This document shows, one piece after another, positions 1-5,708 of a stretch of DNA of 9,174 nucleotides. Within the stretch, counting starts at the first letter, position 1. Each line of letters begins with the position of its first letter. Under the pieces are notes generated by a model. It did not search any database, was not told the DNA's origin, and saw only the letters and a list, made by a program, of their open reading frames with translations. This stretch comes from Armatimonadota bacterium. GTDB lineage: Bacteria > Armatimonadota > Armatimonadia > Armatimonadales > Armatimonadaceae. Where the stretch lies: contig JACMIU010000694.1 of NCBI GenBank assembly GCA_014380985.1, positions 1 through 9,174 on the forward strand, written 5' to 3'. Position numbers and translations under genes: made by a program.

Positions 1-42
1 ATATTTAGCGTCTGATCGTTCAAAGATTGGGGTATCGGTGGA

Positions 43-1017
43 ATGGATGTTCTTTCTGGGGTGCTGTCGATGATACGGCTGCTAAGCGCGCTCTCCTTCT
101 GTCCCGAATTGAGTGCACCCTGGGGCATCAAGGTTCCTGCGCAGGGGGACCGTGCCCCTTTCTGGGTACTGTCGCACGGGAGTTGCTATCTTGAGGTGGA
201 CGGTAGGAAAACACCGGTACCGCTGGTCGGTGGCGATCTGATAATGTTACCGCACGGCACTGCCCACACCCTGCGCGACCAGCTACAGACTCCGGCCGTT
301 CCGCTGGATCAACTGATGCGGGAGGGTCGTGCGAATGGAGAGACCCAAGCGCTCCGTTACGGCGGCGGTGGCGGGAAGTCAGCACTCGTTTCAGGATATT
401 TCAAGTTCAATAATCGCACTGCGAGCCAGTTGATTGCACCTCTGCCCCCGCTCATTCACATCCATGCGGAGGGTGGTCAGAGTGTTCCTTGGCTGGAGAC
501 GATGTTACGGTTTCTCGCATCCGAATCCACCTCAAATGATCCCGGCACACAGATCATCAGGGCGCGGCTCACGGATGTGCTTTTCATTCAAACATTACGG
601 GCGTTCCTCGCCCAGATCGGCGAAGACGAACACACCTGTGAGGAGAAGGGTAGCATATTGCGCGCCCTGACCGATCCTCAAATAGGAAAAGCACTGGCGG
701 TGATTCATCAACAGACCAATCATCCCTGGACGGTGGCGGGACTGGCGGAGCGGGTCAATATGTCGCGGACTGGCTTTGCAGTGCGCTTCAGCAAGTTGGC
801 TGGCGTTACACCACTGGATTACTTGACGAAGTGGCGGATGGAAAAAGCCGGTGACTTATTACTTCAGGGAGAAGAGAGTCTCGATACGATTGCGCATCGG
901 GTCGGCTACGAATCCGGTGCTGCCTTTAGCAAAGCGTTTAAACGCGAGATGGGCATCTTGCCGGGGCTTTACCGTAAGGAACAGGTTGGCTCCATCAATT
1001 CAATCCTGCCGCGTTAG
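43..1017 (+). CDS. AraC-family transcriptional regulator with N-terminal cupin domain
   Basis: This is a one-component regulator of 324 residues: an N-terminal cupin sensor fused to a C-terminal double helix-turn-helix DNA-binding domain. Residues 1-200 follow the AraC_binding/Cupin_6 pattern: the opening MDVLSGVLSMIRL, then PFWVLSHGSCYLEVDG (39-54), GGDLIMLPHGTAH (63-75) and a Gly-rich YGGGGGKSALVSGYF segment (106-120). Residues 207-314 hold the two HTH units: LTDPQIGKALAVIH leads into WTVAGLAERVNMSR (229-242), and the second unit is LDTIAHRVGYESGAAFSKAF (280-299). The ATG at 43 is chosen because the conserved family N-terminus begins exactly there; GGTGG just upstream is a poor Shine-Dalgarno site. 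Family members often control efflux, oxidoreductase or detoxification genes beside them, but the neighbour here is an IS scar, so no target can be named. GC is lower than in most of the window (two 60-base lines counted gave 29 of 60 G+C), which suggests possible transfer. Confidence 0.93.
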   Translation: MDVLSGVLSMIRLLSALSFCPELSAPWGIKVPAQGDRAPFWVLSHGSCYLEVDGRKTPVPLVGGDLIMLPHGTAHTLRDQLQTPAVPLDQLMREGRANGETQALRYGGGGGKSALVSGYFKFNNRTASQLIAPLPPLIHIHAEGGQSVPWLETMLRFLASESTSNDPGTQIIRARLTDVLFIQTLRAFLAQIGEDEHTCEEKGSILRALTDPQIGKALAVIHQQTNHPWTVAGLAERVNMSRTGFAVRFSKLAGVTPLDYLTKWRMEKAGDLLLQGEESLDTIAHRVGYESGAAFSKAFKREMGILPGLYRKEQVGSINSILPR

Positions 1018-1150
1018 ACAGGATACTGGCGGTGAACAGAGTTCCCTCCATCCAGACAATCTCCTGTAGCACACAAGGTAGGGTACATTTAATTATCTGT
1101 CGTGTTTCTATGTCTATTAGATCACTTTCATAAGTCTGTTACAATAGGTC

Positions 1151-1288
1151 ATACTATATGCTGACCTGCAAAATCAGAAACCGGATCGCTTCAAGCGACT
1201 CACCGGCGTGTCGCCGGAAACCTTCGGCGAAATGCTCGCCACAATCACCGCCGCGTGGCGCGACTTCGGGCGACCGACCAAACTGTCA
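1151..1288 (+). mobile_element. Truncated IS5-like transposase N-terminus (IS remnant)
   Basis: Reading the frame that begins at ATA 1151 gives about 46 codons resembling the start of IS5-group transposases with the HTH_Tnp_4 domain: YADLQNQ, then RFKRLTGVSPETFGEML and FGRPTKLS. The usual continuation (SxEDQLL and the DDE catalytic domain) is absent. After about 1288 this frame loses similarity and the sequence becomes a different gene in another frame. The expected start codon reads ATA in the context ATA-CTA-TAT-GCT, so it may have mutated from ATG. A TACAAT -10-like box at 1140-1145 just upstream may be the old IS promoter. No terminal inverted repeat pair or target duplication can be identified because the right end is missing. 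The element cannot transpose. Family assignment is by motif recognition only. Confidence 0.72.
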
Positions 1289-1289
1289 C

Positions 1290-1592
1290 GGCATCATCTT
1301 GCAAGGTGCGCTCGTGGGTCCGCTTGTCAAGCGGTTCGGTGCGACGCTAACGTTCGCGCCGGATAGGGCATCGGTCAACACGGGAATCGGCACGGTCGGA
1401 ACCGGCTTGCCCGCGTTTGTCGCCGAACATATCGCCTCGCGCCTCAACCCGGTCGCCGATTTCTCCGCCGCCCCGCTTCCGCTTCGCGTGGAAGGTGTGC
1501 GAATCGAACGCGGCGCGGTGACGATTGCGGGCAGTGTGCCGCCCGGTGCTTTGCAAAAAGCCATCGCGGACGCGCAAAGCGGTTCGCGCTAA
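1290..1592 (+). pseudogene. C-terminal fragment of a DUF2993/LmeA-like protein, fused to IS remnant
   Basis: About 100 codons remain of a protein whose 5' part has been lost at the IS junction. The fragment contains GTGLPAFVAEHIASRLNPV and then PLPLRVEGVRIERGAVTIAG near its end. This looks like the C-terminal half of DUF2993 (LmeA-type) proteins, where a small-residue strand, an L-P-L-R/K strand and a GxLxxxG strand close a lipid-binding fold found in the cell envelope. The reading frame is open back to an ATG at 1158, so a 144-residue chimera could be translated. Its first 44 residues would be out-of-frame transposase sequence rich in Cys, Arg and Pro, not a real domain. Codon use (GCG, CGC, GTC) matches the native genes downstream, so the fragment is probably resident DNA broken by the IS. 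Function is probably lost. The family call is moderate because only the tail is visible. Confidence 0.55.
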
Positions 1593-1603
1593 AGGCGATA
1601 TTC

Positions 1604-1617
1604 GTTCGCTTGCGAAC
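1604..1617. repeat. Perfect inverted repeat over the CHAD-operon -35 region
   Basis: GTTCGC-TT-GCGAAC is a perfect 6-bp palindrome with a 2-base centre. It lies 12 bases after the DUF2993-like fragment and overlaps the proposed -35 box (1610-1615) of the CHAD operon. It has the form of a dimeric repressor site. It has no T-run, so a Rho-independent terminator is unlikely. Confidence 0.45.
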
Positions 1618-1639
1618 ACCGGGCGAAATATGCTATGAT
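1610..1639 (+). promoter_or_regulatory. Sigma70-type promoter for the CHAD operon
   Basis: TTGCGA (1610-1615), an 18-base spacer, and TATGAT (1634-1639) preceded by TGC form an extended -10 promoter. Transcription should begin near 1646, leaving a leader of about 17 bases before the GTG at 1663. No Shine-Dalgarno site is visible in that leader. Confidence 0.6.
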
Positions 1640-1662
1640 CTGCCCCTACACACACCGTCACC

Positions 1663-2187
1663 GTGTCAGAAAGAAAGAAAACCGTGCCGCCTACCTTGTC
1701 GCCGAGCGCAGACCCCGTTTTGTTCCGCGACGCCGCCCGCGAAACGCTCCGGTCGGCGTTCGACAAAATGATGAAAAACGCCGACAACACCCGTGCCGGT
1801 CTCGAAAAGCGCGAACCGACACCAAGCGAAGTCGTCGCGTTGCACGATATGCGTGTCGGTTCGCGCAGGCTTCGTGCCGCGCTGTCCGTGTTCGCCCGCG
1901 TTTTCACGAAAAGCGATTACCGGGGAATTGAGCAGGAAGTCGCCGCGATTACCGGTGCGCTTTCCGCCGTGCGCGATCTGGACACACAGCGCGAAACGCT
2001 TGCCGCTATATCGGCAGGTATGCCGGAAAACGAGGCGTATGGTGTGGAGCGGCTCAGAAAGCGGCTTGCCAAACAGCGCGACCGGGAGCGCGAAACGTTG
2101 CTGAAAGCGTTGAGCAAACTCGACAAAAGCCGGTTTGAAAAACGGTTCGCGCAAACCCTCGCCCGTGCCACGGGAAAGGCGCGGTAG
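1663..2187 (+). CDS. CHAD-domain protein, first half of a split CHAD domain
   Basis: This 174-residue protein is mostly charged helix. It carries the signature of the first four-helix bundle of a CHAD domain, VVALHDMRVGSRRLRAALSVF (from residue 57; the His-Arg/Lys core is 61-74), and RDLDTQRE (104-111), which corresponds to the RDxDVx motif of the family. CHAD domains bind polyphosphate through conserved His and basic residues lining a pore between two bundles. Here only the first bundle is present; the second lies in the next gene, starting 5 bases after this stop. A normal CHAD domain is about 250-300 residues in one chain. The GTG at 1663 is the earliest start in frame and gives a natural basic N-terminus; an internal ATG would cut into the helix. 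There is no signal peptide or membrane segment, so the protein should be cytoplasmic. It is first in a three-gene operon. Confidence 0.85.
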   Translation: MSERKKTVPPTLSPSADPVLFRDAARETLRSAFDKMMKNADNTRAGLEKREPTPSEVVALHDMRVGSRRLRAALSVFARVFTKSDYRGIEQEVAAITGALSAVRDLDTQRETLAAISAGMPENEAYGVERLRKRLAKQRDRERETLLKALSKLDKSRFEKRFAQTLARATGKAR

Positions 2188-2191
2188 GCAT

Positions 2192-2728
2192 ATGGCGAAA
2201 GCGGTTCCGATACACAAACTCACGAAGCCGGACGCGCCGCTTTTGGCGTCCGCGCCGGTTATCAGGGTGCGCCTCGGCGAAGTGTGGGAATACGCGCCCG
2301 CCGTTCTTGACCCGGCGAATGTCACCGAATTGCACGACATGAGAATCGCGGCAAAGCGGCTTCGCTACACGGTGGAACTGTTCGCGCCGGTGCTACCCCA
2401 AGCCGAAGTGAAGTCTACGCTCGCACGGATCGCCGACCTGCAGGAGCGGCTCGGCGCAATTCACGACGCCGATGGTTTAATCGCGCTTCTCGCGCAAACC
2501 ATCGAGCGAGAAGAAGCGCGGGAGCGCAAGAAAGCCCTGCGAAAGAAACCCGAACTGCCGCCGTTCTTCGCCGCCGAAGGGCTGATGCCGCTGATGAAAC
2601 GCAAGCAAGGGGAGCGCGAAGCACTTTACGAAGGCTTCCGCGCTTGGTGGGTCGCCCTGCCGCCCGAAGCGTTTTGGGCGCAGGTGTCCGCGCTAATTCC
2701 GCAAAACGAAAGCGAACCTCCCGAATGA
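2192..2728 (+). CDS. CHAD-domain protein, second half of a split CHAD domain
   Basis: This 178-residue protein contains the canonical second-bundle CHAD motif TELHDMRIAAKRLRYTVELF (45-64), followed by LQERLGAIHDADGL (83-96), the usual end-of-domain helix. A long charged stretch EREEARERKKALRKKPE (105-121) follows. The ATG at 2192 is chosen because it follows the first gene's stop by 4 bases and has GGAAAGG upstream at a suitable distance. The frame is open further upstream (to 2135), but that part only overlaps the previous gene. Placed end to end, this protein and its predecessor would make one complete CHAD domain of normal layout, so they probably assemble as a heterodimer. A recent frameshift in one ancestral gene, or a sequencing error, is the alternative. 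Its stop overlaps the next gene's start as ATGA, so translation of all three genes is probably coupled. Confidence 0.85.
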   Translation: MAKAVPIHKLTKPDAPLLASAPVIRVRLGEVWEYAPAVLDPANVTELHDMRIAAKRLRYTVELFAPVLPQAEVKSTLARIADLQERLGAIHDADGLIALLAQTIEREEARERKKALRKKPELPPFFAAEGLMPLMKRKQGEREALYEGFRAWWVALPPEAFWAQVSALIPQNESEPPE

Positions 2729-3438
2729 CGCCGCCTCCGCCCGCCGAAACACAAATACGCAATAGCCAAATCTGGCTAAGTACGCTTTTGATACTAGCTA
2801 TCTTCGCGTTGTCGGTAGCAACGCTCGCGTCCGTTGCCGCCATTCGCAACGCGCAACAGTCGCCTCAACAAACAATACGCATACAGCAAGGCAGCGAGTC
2901 ATCAGCAACGGTGCGGTATAACAAAGATGATCCACTTTTGGCACGGCGCATGATATTCGTCGCCGGCAAGATTGATGAACCTACTTCTGAAACGATCATA
3001 CGCCACTTGATAACCTTGAACGCGGCGAATCCAAACCGTCCTATTAATCTTGTCATCAATTCAGACGGCGGGCAAAAAACAGGTGCTTTTGCAATTATTG
3101 AAGCAATGAAAACTATCAAAGCCCCGGTCAACACATGGGCTACTGGTAACTGTGCGTCAGCAGGGGCGATGGTGTTGGTCGGTGGAACGGGAAAACGGTA
3201 CGCGACGCCACAGGCAGTGATCTGTGTTCATGTCAACAGTGACCCGGTGACGGAAGACAACAAATGGTCAATTTTCGGCGTTCTAACACCGCAGTTTGAA
3301 GCGTTGTGGCGCACACGCGCAAAACTGCCGGAAGAATGGTATCCGTTGCAGGGCGAAGAGCGTTGGTACAACATGACGGCAAAGCAAGCACTGCAATATC
3401 GAATCGTGGACGAAATCCGCTATTTGCCATTGAATTGA
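2725..3438 (+). CDS. Membrane-anchored ClpP-like serine protease homologue
   Basis: This 237-residue protein has one N-terminal membrane segment (about 16-40, IWLSTLLILAIFALS onward) and a ClpP/crotonase-type domain (about 66-235). Compared with E. coli ClpP, the substrate-strand motif INSDGG (111-116) replaces INSPGG, the nucleophile Ser145 sits in GNCASAGA, and His169 in ICVHV. The third catalytic position, Asp in ERDRF of E. coli, aligns with Trp214 in EERWYNM, while the following MTAKQALQYRIVDEI keeps the family pattern. It may therefore work as a Ser-His dyad, as a weak hydrolase, or only as a binding protein. With a short N-terminus and one transmembrane helix it is likely of type II topology with the domain outside the cytoplasm, like SppA, and so independent of ClpX/ClpA. 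The ATG at 2725 overlaps the CHAD stop (ATGA); the frame is open upstream but that region codes for the CHAD protein. GC in the first half is clearly lower (26-28 of 60 in three lines). Confidence 0.85.
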   Translation: MTPPPPAETQIRNSQIWLSTLLILAIFALSVATLASVAAIRNAQQSPQQTIRIQQGSESSATVRYNKDDPLLARRMIFVAGKIDEPTSETIIRHLITLNAANPNRPINLVINSDGGQKTGAFAIIEAMKTIKAPVNTWATGNCASAGAMVLVGGTGKRYATPQAVICVHVNSDPVTEDNKWSIFGVLTPQFEALWRTRAKLPEEWYPLQGEERWYNMTAKQALQYRIVDEIRYLPLN

Positions 3439-3453
3439 CGACAGAAACTATTA

Positions 3454-3480
3454 TTGATTGAGCGAAAGTTGTAGTACAAA
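3454..3480 (+). promoter_or_regulatory. Promoter immediately upstream of the DUF3750 gene
   Basis: TTGATT (3454-3459), a short 15-base spacer and TACAAA (3475-3480) make a plausible sigma70 promoter. The -10 box ends 8 bases before the ATG at 3489, so the transcript would start at or within a few bases of the start codon. No Shine-Dalgarno site is present. The bases before the ATG, TAGCCGC, also occur at the promoters near 3986 and 8106. Confidence 0.5.
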
Positions 3481-3488
3481 GTAGCCGC

Positions 3489-3953
3489 ATGATGAGCGAT
3501 TCCGCGCCGCCTTCCGACGCTTTCCCTTCCGCTTCACCGGTGGTCGAACTCTGGTACGCCCCGCTTCCGCCGCCCTTGTCGCAGTTCGCGTGGCATCACT
3601 GGTTCGTGGTGCGCGAAGGCGACCGCGCCGACCGCTGGGAGGTGTGGCAAACGAGAAACGCGGGCGGCGAAAGCCGTGGTCACGTGGTCAAAAACCTGAT
3701 GGCTCCCGACCGCCCGGTCGGGGGCGGCGACTCCGTGTGCCTGTTCACATGGCGCGGCGACGACGCCGAATCGCTCGTTCGTGCTCTGCGCCGGGCGTGG
3801 GAAAATTACCCGTTCCAGAACGTCTATCGGGCGTTTCCCGGTCCGAACTCAAACACGTTCGTTGCGTGGATTCTGCGCCGCGCCGGGCTTGGGGGCGACG
3901 CCGCGCTTTTGCTGAAACGCCAAGCCATCGGGCGCGGTTGGTGGCTCGGCTGA
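3489..3953 (+). CDS. DUF3750 family protein
   Basis: This 154-residue protein is recognised by the family's ordered motifs: WHHWFVVR (35-42), WEVWQ (50-54), GHVVKNLMAP (64-73), a GGGDSV turn (78-83), and above all PGPNSNTFVAWILRRAGL (117-134), followed by AIGRGWW (146-152). The function of DUF3750 is not established. The conserved His, Cys-like and Asn residues near the PGPNSNTF segment resemble layouts of compact cysteine-peptidase-like (NlpC/P60-type) folds, but no clear catalytic triad can be assigned here. There is no signal peptide or membrane helix. Two consecutive ATGs (3489 and 3492) could serve as the start; the first is given. It is probably a single-gene unit with its own promoter and is separated from the upstream ClpP-like gene by 50 bases and from the downstream riboswitch promoter by a few bases. 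Confidence 0.85.
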   Translation: MMSDSAPPSDAFPSASPVVELWYAPLPPPLSQFAWHHWFVVREGDRADRWEVWQTRNAGGESRGHVVKNLMAPDRPVGGGDSVCLFTWRGDDAESLVRALRRAWENYPFQNVYRAFPGPNSNTFVAWILRRAGLGGDAALLLKRQAIGRGWWLG

Positions 3954-3957
3954 AGTG

Positions 3958-3985
3958 TTGCTGTCCGACACGAGCGTGGTACAAT
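3958..3985 (+). promoter_or_regulatory. Promoter of the SAH riboswitch-ahcY unit
   Basis: TTGCTG (3958-3963), a 16-base spacer and TACAAT (3980-3985) precede the riboswitch. Transcription would begin around 3992, just before the first base of the P1 stem at 3994, so the aptamer sits at the extreme 5' end of the mRNA. Confidence 0.65.
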
Positions 3986-3991
3986 AGCCGC

Positions 3992-4060
3992 GTGCTGAGG
4001 AGCGTTGCATCCGACGTTAGAATACGTCGGTCAGGCTCAGCAAAGAAACCGCGCTCACCG
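3992..4060 (+). promoter_or_regulatory. S-adenosylhomocysteine (SAH) riboswitch aptamer
   Basis: The sequence matches the SAH riboswitch consensus in order: GAGGAGCGTTGC, then a hairpin, then TCAGGCTC, then CGCGCTCACC. Pairings seen: P1 GCTGAG (3994-3999) with CTCAGC (4036-4041); P2 CCGACGT (4011-4017) with ACGTCGG (4024-4030) around loop TAGAAT; pseudoknot GAGCG (4000-4004) with CGCTC (4052-4056). The element lies directly before ahcY, its standard partner, whose enzyme hydrolyses SAH. SAH riboswitches are known as ON switches. The 3' pseudoknot strand is also part of the downstream terminator stem, so SAH binding should disfavour termination. Type and direction are well supported; the mechanism is inferred from overlapping pairings. 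Confidence 0.93.
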
Positions 4061-4111
4061 AGTCACCGAAAGCCATCCGCTTTTCGGTTACCCGGTGGGC
4101 GTTTTTATTTT
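4052..4111 (+). terminator. Riboswitch expression platform: intrinsic terminator
   Basis: CGCTCACCG (4052-4060) pairs with CGGTGGGCG (4093-4101), with one T-G wobble, around an inner stem ACCGAAA (4065-4071) with TTTCGGT (4082-4088). TTTTTATTTT follows at 4102-4111. The outer 5' arm uses the same CGCTC needed for the aptamer pseudoknot, so the terminator and the SAH-bound fold exclude each other. Low SAH should give termination before ahcY. Confidence 0.88.
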
Positions 4112-4129
4112 CGACCTTTATTTTAGAAC

Positions 4130-4135
4130 GAGGAG
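4130..4135 (+). promoter_or_regulatory. ahcY: Shine-Dalgarno site fixing the ahcY start
   Basis: GAGGAG lies 10 bases before the ATG at 4146 and after the terminator T-run. It decides the start: the frame is open back to 4005, but that part is riboswitch RNA. Confidence 0.8.
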
Positions 4136-4145
4136 TTTGTTTACT

Positions 4146-5585
4146 ATGACCGTTTCCGAAAAGACCGCGTTATCCACACCAGCAACGATGATTACCGATT
4201 TTGAAGTCGCCGACCTGTCGCTTGCCGCGTGGGGACGCAAGGAAATCGCTATCGCCGAAACCGAAATGCCCGGATTGATGAGCATCCGCGCCGAATATGC
4301 TGCCGCAAAACCGCTCGCGGGCGCACGAATCACCGGGTCGCTCCACATGACGATTCAAACCGCCGTGTTGATCGAAACCCTGCGCGAATTAGGCGCGGAA
4401 GTGCGCTGGGCGAGTTGCAACATTTACTCGACGCAGGATCACGCCGCCGCCGCGATTGCCGACGGCGGAACGCCCGTGTTCGCTAAAAAAGGCGAGTCGC
4501 TCGAAGAATACTGGGACTATACGCACCGGATTTTCGAGTGGCAGGACGGTGGCTACACGAACATGATTCTGGATGACGGCGGCGACGCCACGCTTCTTTT
4601 GCACCTCGGCGCGAAGGCGGAAACCGACCTGTCCGTTCTCGATAATCCCGGTTCGGAAGAAGAAACGATTTTGTACGCCAGCATCAAGGCGAAACTCAAG
4701 ACCGACTCGACGTGGTACTCGGTGCGTCTCGCGGCGATTCAGGGCGTGACCGAGGAAACCACGACCGGCGTCCATCGTCTGATGGAAATGGGCAAACGCG
4801 GTGACCTGCATATTCGCGCCTTTAACGTCAACGATTCGGTGACGAAATCGAAGTTCGACAACCTGTACGGTTGCCGCGAGTCTTTGGTGGACGGTATCAA
4901 ACGCGCCACCGATGTGATGATTGCCGGAAAAGTCGCGGTAGTTTGTGGCTACGGCGATGTGGGCAAAGGCTCCGCACAAGCGTTGCGTGCGCTGTCCGCG
5001 CAGGTCTGGGTCACGGAAGTGGATCCGATTTGCGCCCTGCAAGCCGCGATGGAAGGCTACCGCGTCGTCACCGTGGAATACGCGGCAAGCCAAGCCGATA
5101 TTTTCGTGACCACCACCGGCAACAAGAACGTCATCACCCGCGCCCACATGGATAAGATGAAAGACCAAGCGATTGTCTGTAACATCGGTCACTTCGATAA
5201 CGAAATTGATGTCGCCGGGCTGTCCGATTTGACGTGGGACGAGATCAAGCCGCAGGTAGATCACGTGATTTTCCCCGATGGCAAACGCATTATCCTGCTC
5301 GCCAAAGGTCGGCTTGTGAACCTCGGTTGCGGCACGGGACACCCGTCGTATGTAATGAGTTCGTCGTTCGCCAACCAAGTGTTAGCGCAGATGGAACTGT
5401 GGACGAACCCCGACAAGTACGAGGTCGGGCAGGTTTACGTTCTGCCGAAGCACTTGGACGAGAAAGTGGCGCGGTTGCAACTGTCGAAACTCGGCGCGAT
5501 GCTGACCGAGCTAACTCCGGAGCAAGCCGCGTATATCGGCGTCACGCAAGAAGGTCCATACAAGTCGGACACCTACCGCTATTAA
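4146..5585 (+). CDS. ahcY: Adenosylhomocysteinase (S-adenosyl-L-homocysteine hydrolase)
   Basis: This NAD-dependent cytoplasmic enzyme reversibly splits S-adenosylhomocysteine into adenosine and homocysteine, removing the product inhibitor of methyltransferases and returning homocysteine to the methyl cycle. The protein is full length at 479 residues. Visible signatures: SLHMTIQTAVLIETL (65-79) and SCNIYSTQDHAAAAIA (90-105) in the substrate domain; LKTDSTWYS (184-192), part of the insertion typical of the longer bacterial form; FNVNDSVTKSKFDNLYGCRES (from 226) with the substrate-binding Lys/Asp region; the NAD-binding loop VVCGYGDVGKGSA (265-277); NIGHFDNEID (346-355); GHPSYVMSSSFANQ (398-411); and the C-terminal PYKSDTYRY, which reaches into the neighbouring subunit's NAD site. 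No catalytic residue seems altered. Start is set by GAGGAG upstream. It is under the SAH riboswitch and is followed by a strong terminator, so it is probably monocistronic. Confidence 0.97.
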   Translation: MTVSEKTALSTPATMITDFEVADLSLAAWGRKEIAIAETEMPGLMSIRAEYAAAKPLAGARITGSLHMTIQTAVLIETLRELGAEVRWASCNIYSTQDHAAAAIADGGTPVFAKKGESLEEYWDYTHRIFEWQDGGYTNMILDDGGDATLLLHLGAKAETDLSVLDNPGSEEETILYASIKAKLKTDSTWYSVRLAAIQGVTEETTTGVHRLMEMGKRGDLHIRAFNVNDSVTKSKFDNLYGCRESLVDGIKRATDVMIAGKVAVVCGYGDVGKGSAQALRALSAQVWVTEVDPICALQAAMEGYRVVTVEYAASQADIFVTTTGNKNVITRAHMDKMKDQAIVCNIGHFDNEIDVAGLSDLTWDEIKPQVDHVIFPDGKRIILLAKGRLVNLGCGTGHPSYVMSSSFANQVLAQMELWTNPDKYEVGQVYVLPKHLDEKVARLQLSKLGAMLTELTPEQAAYIGVTQEGPYKSDTYRY

Positions 5586-5599
5586 GCGAGCGCGAAAAT

Positions 5600-5633
5600 G
5601 CCCCCGGCAACCGTTGTTGCCGGGGGCGTTTTT
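5600..5633 (+). terminator. Strong Rho-independent terminator after ahcY, probably bidirectional
   Basis: GCCCCCGGCAAC (5600-5611) pairs perfectly over 12 bp with GTTGCCGGGGGC (5616-5627) around a CGTT loop, followed by G and TTTTT (5629-5633). On the other strand the hairpin is followed by ATTTTCG, so it may also stop transcripts of the convergent hydrolase gene, whose stop codon lies about 80 bases away. Confidence 0.92.
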
Positions 5634-5708
5634 GTACAAGCCAGTCATCTTTTCCAAATGTTCGGGATACCGCTCGCCTTACACCGTGCTTTGCCACCAC
5701 CGGCGGAA

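Noticed and set aside
1018..1067. Hairpin after the AraC gene (ACAGGA with TCCTGT, inner CTGG with CCAG) as a terminator
   Set aside because: The inner loops are unequal, the stem is short, the loop is long and there is no T-run after it.
1666..2340. 224-codon minus-strand frame across the CHAD genes
   Set aside because: It is antisense to two CHAD signatures and has no family likeness.
2644..2724. 27-residue extension of the ClpP-like protein
   Set aside because: It overlaps the conserved end of the second CHAD gene in another frame; the ATGA overlap start at 2725 is more natural.
4005..4145. 47-residue N-terminal extension of adenosylhomocysteinase
   Set aside because: This stretch is the riboswitch and terminator; the GAGGAG site and family N-terminus place the start at 4146.
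4389..5378. 329-codon open frame on the minus strand inside ahcY
   Set aside because: It lies fully antisense to a strongly supported enzyme and its protein has no recognisable domain; GC-rich codon bias commonly opens this frame.
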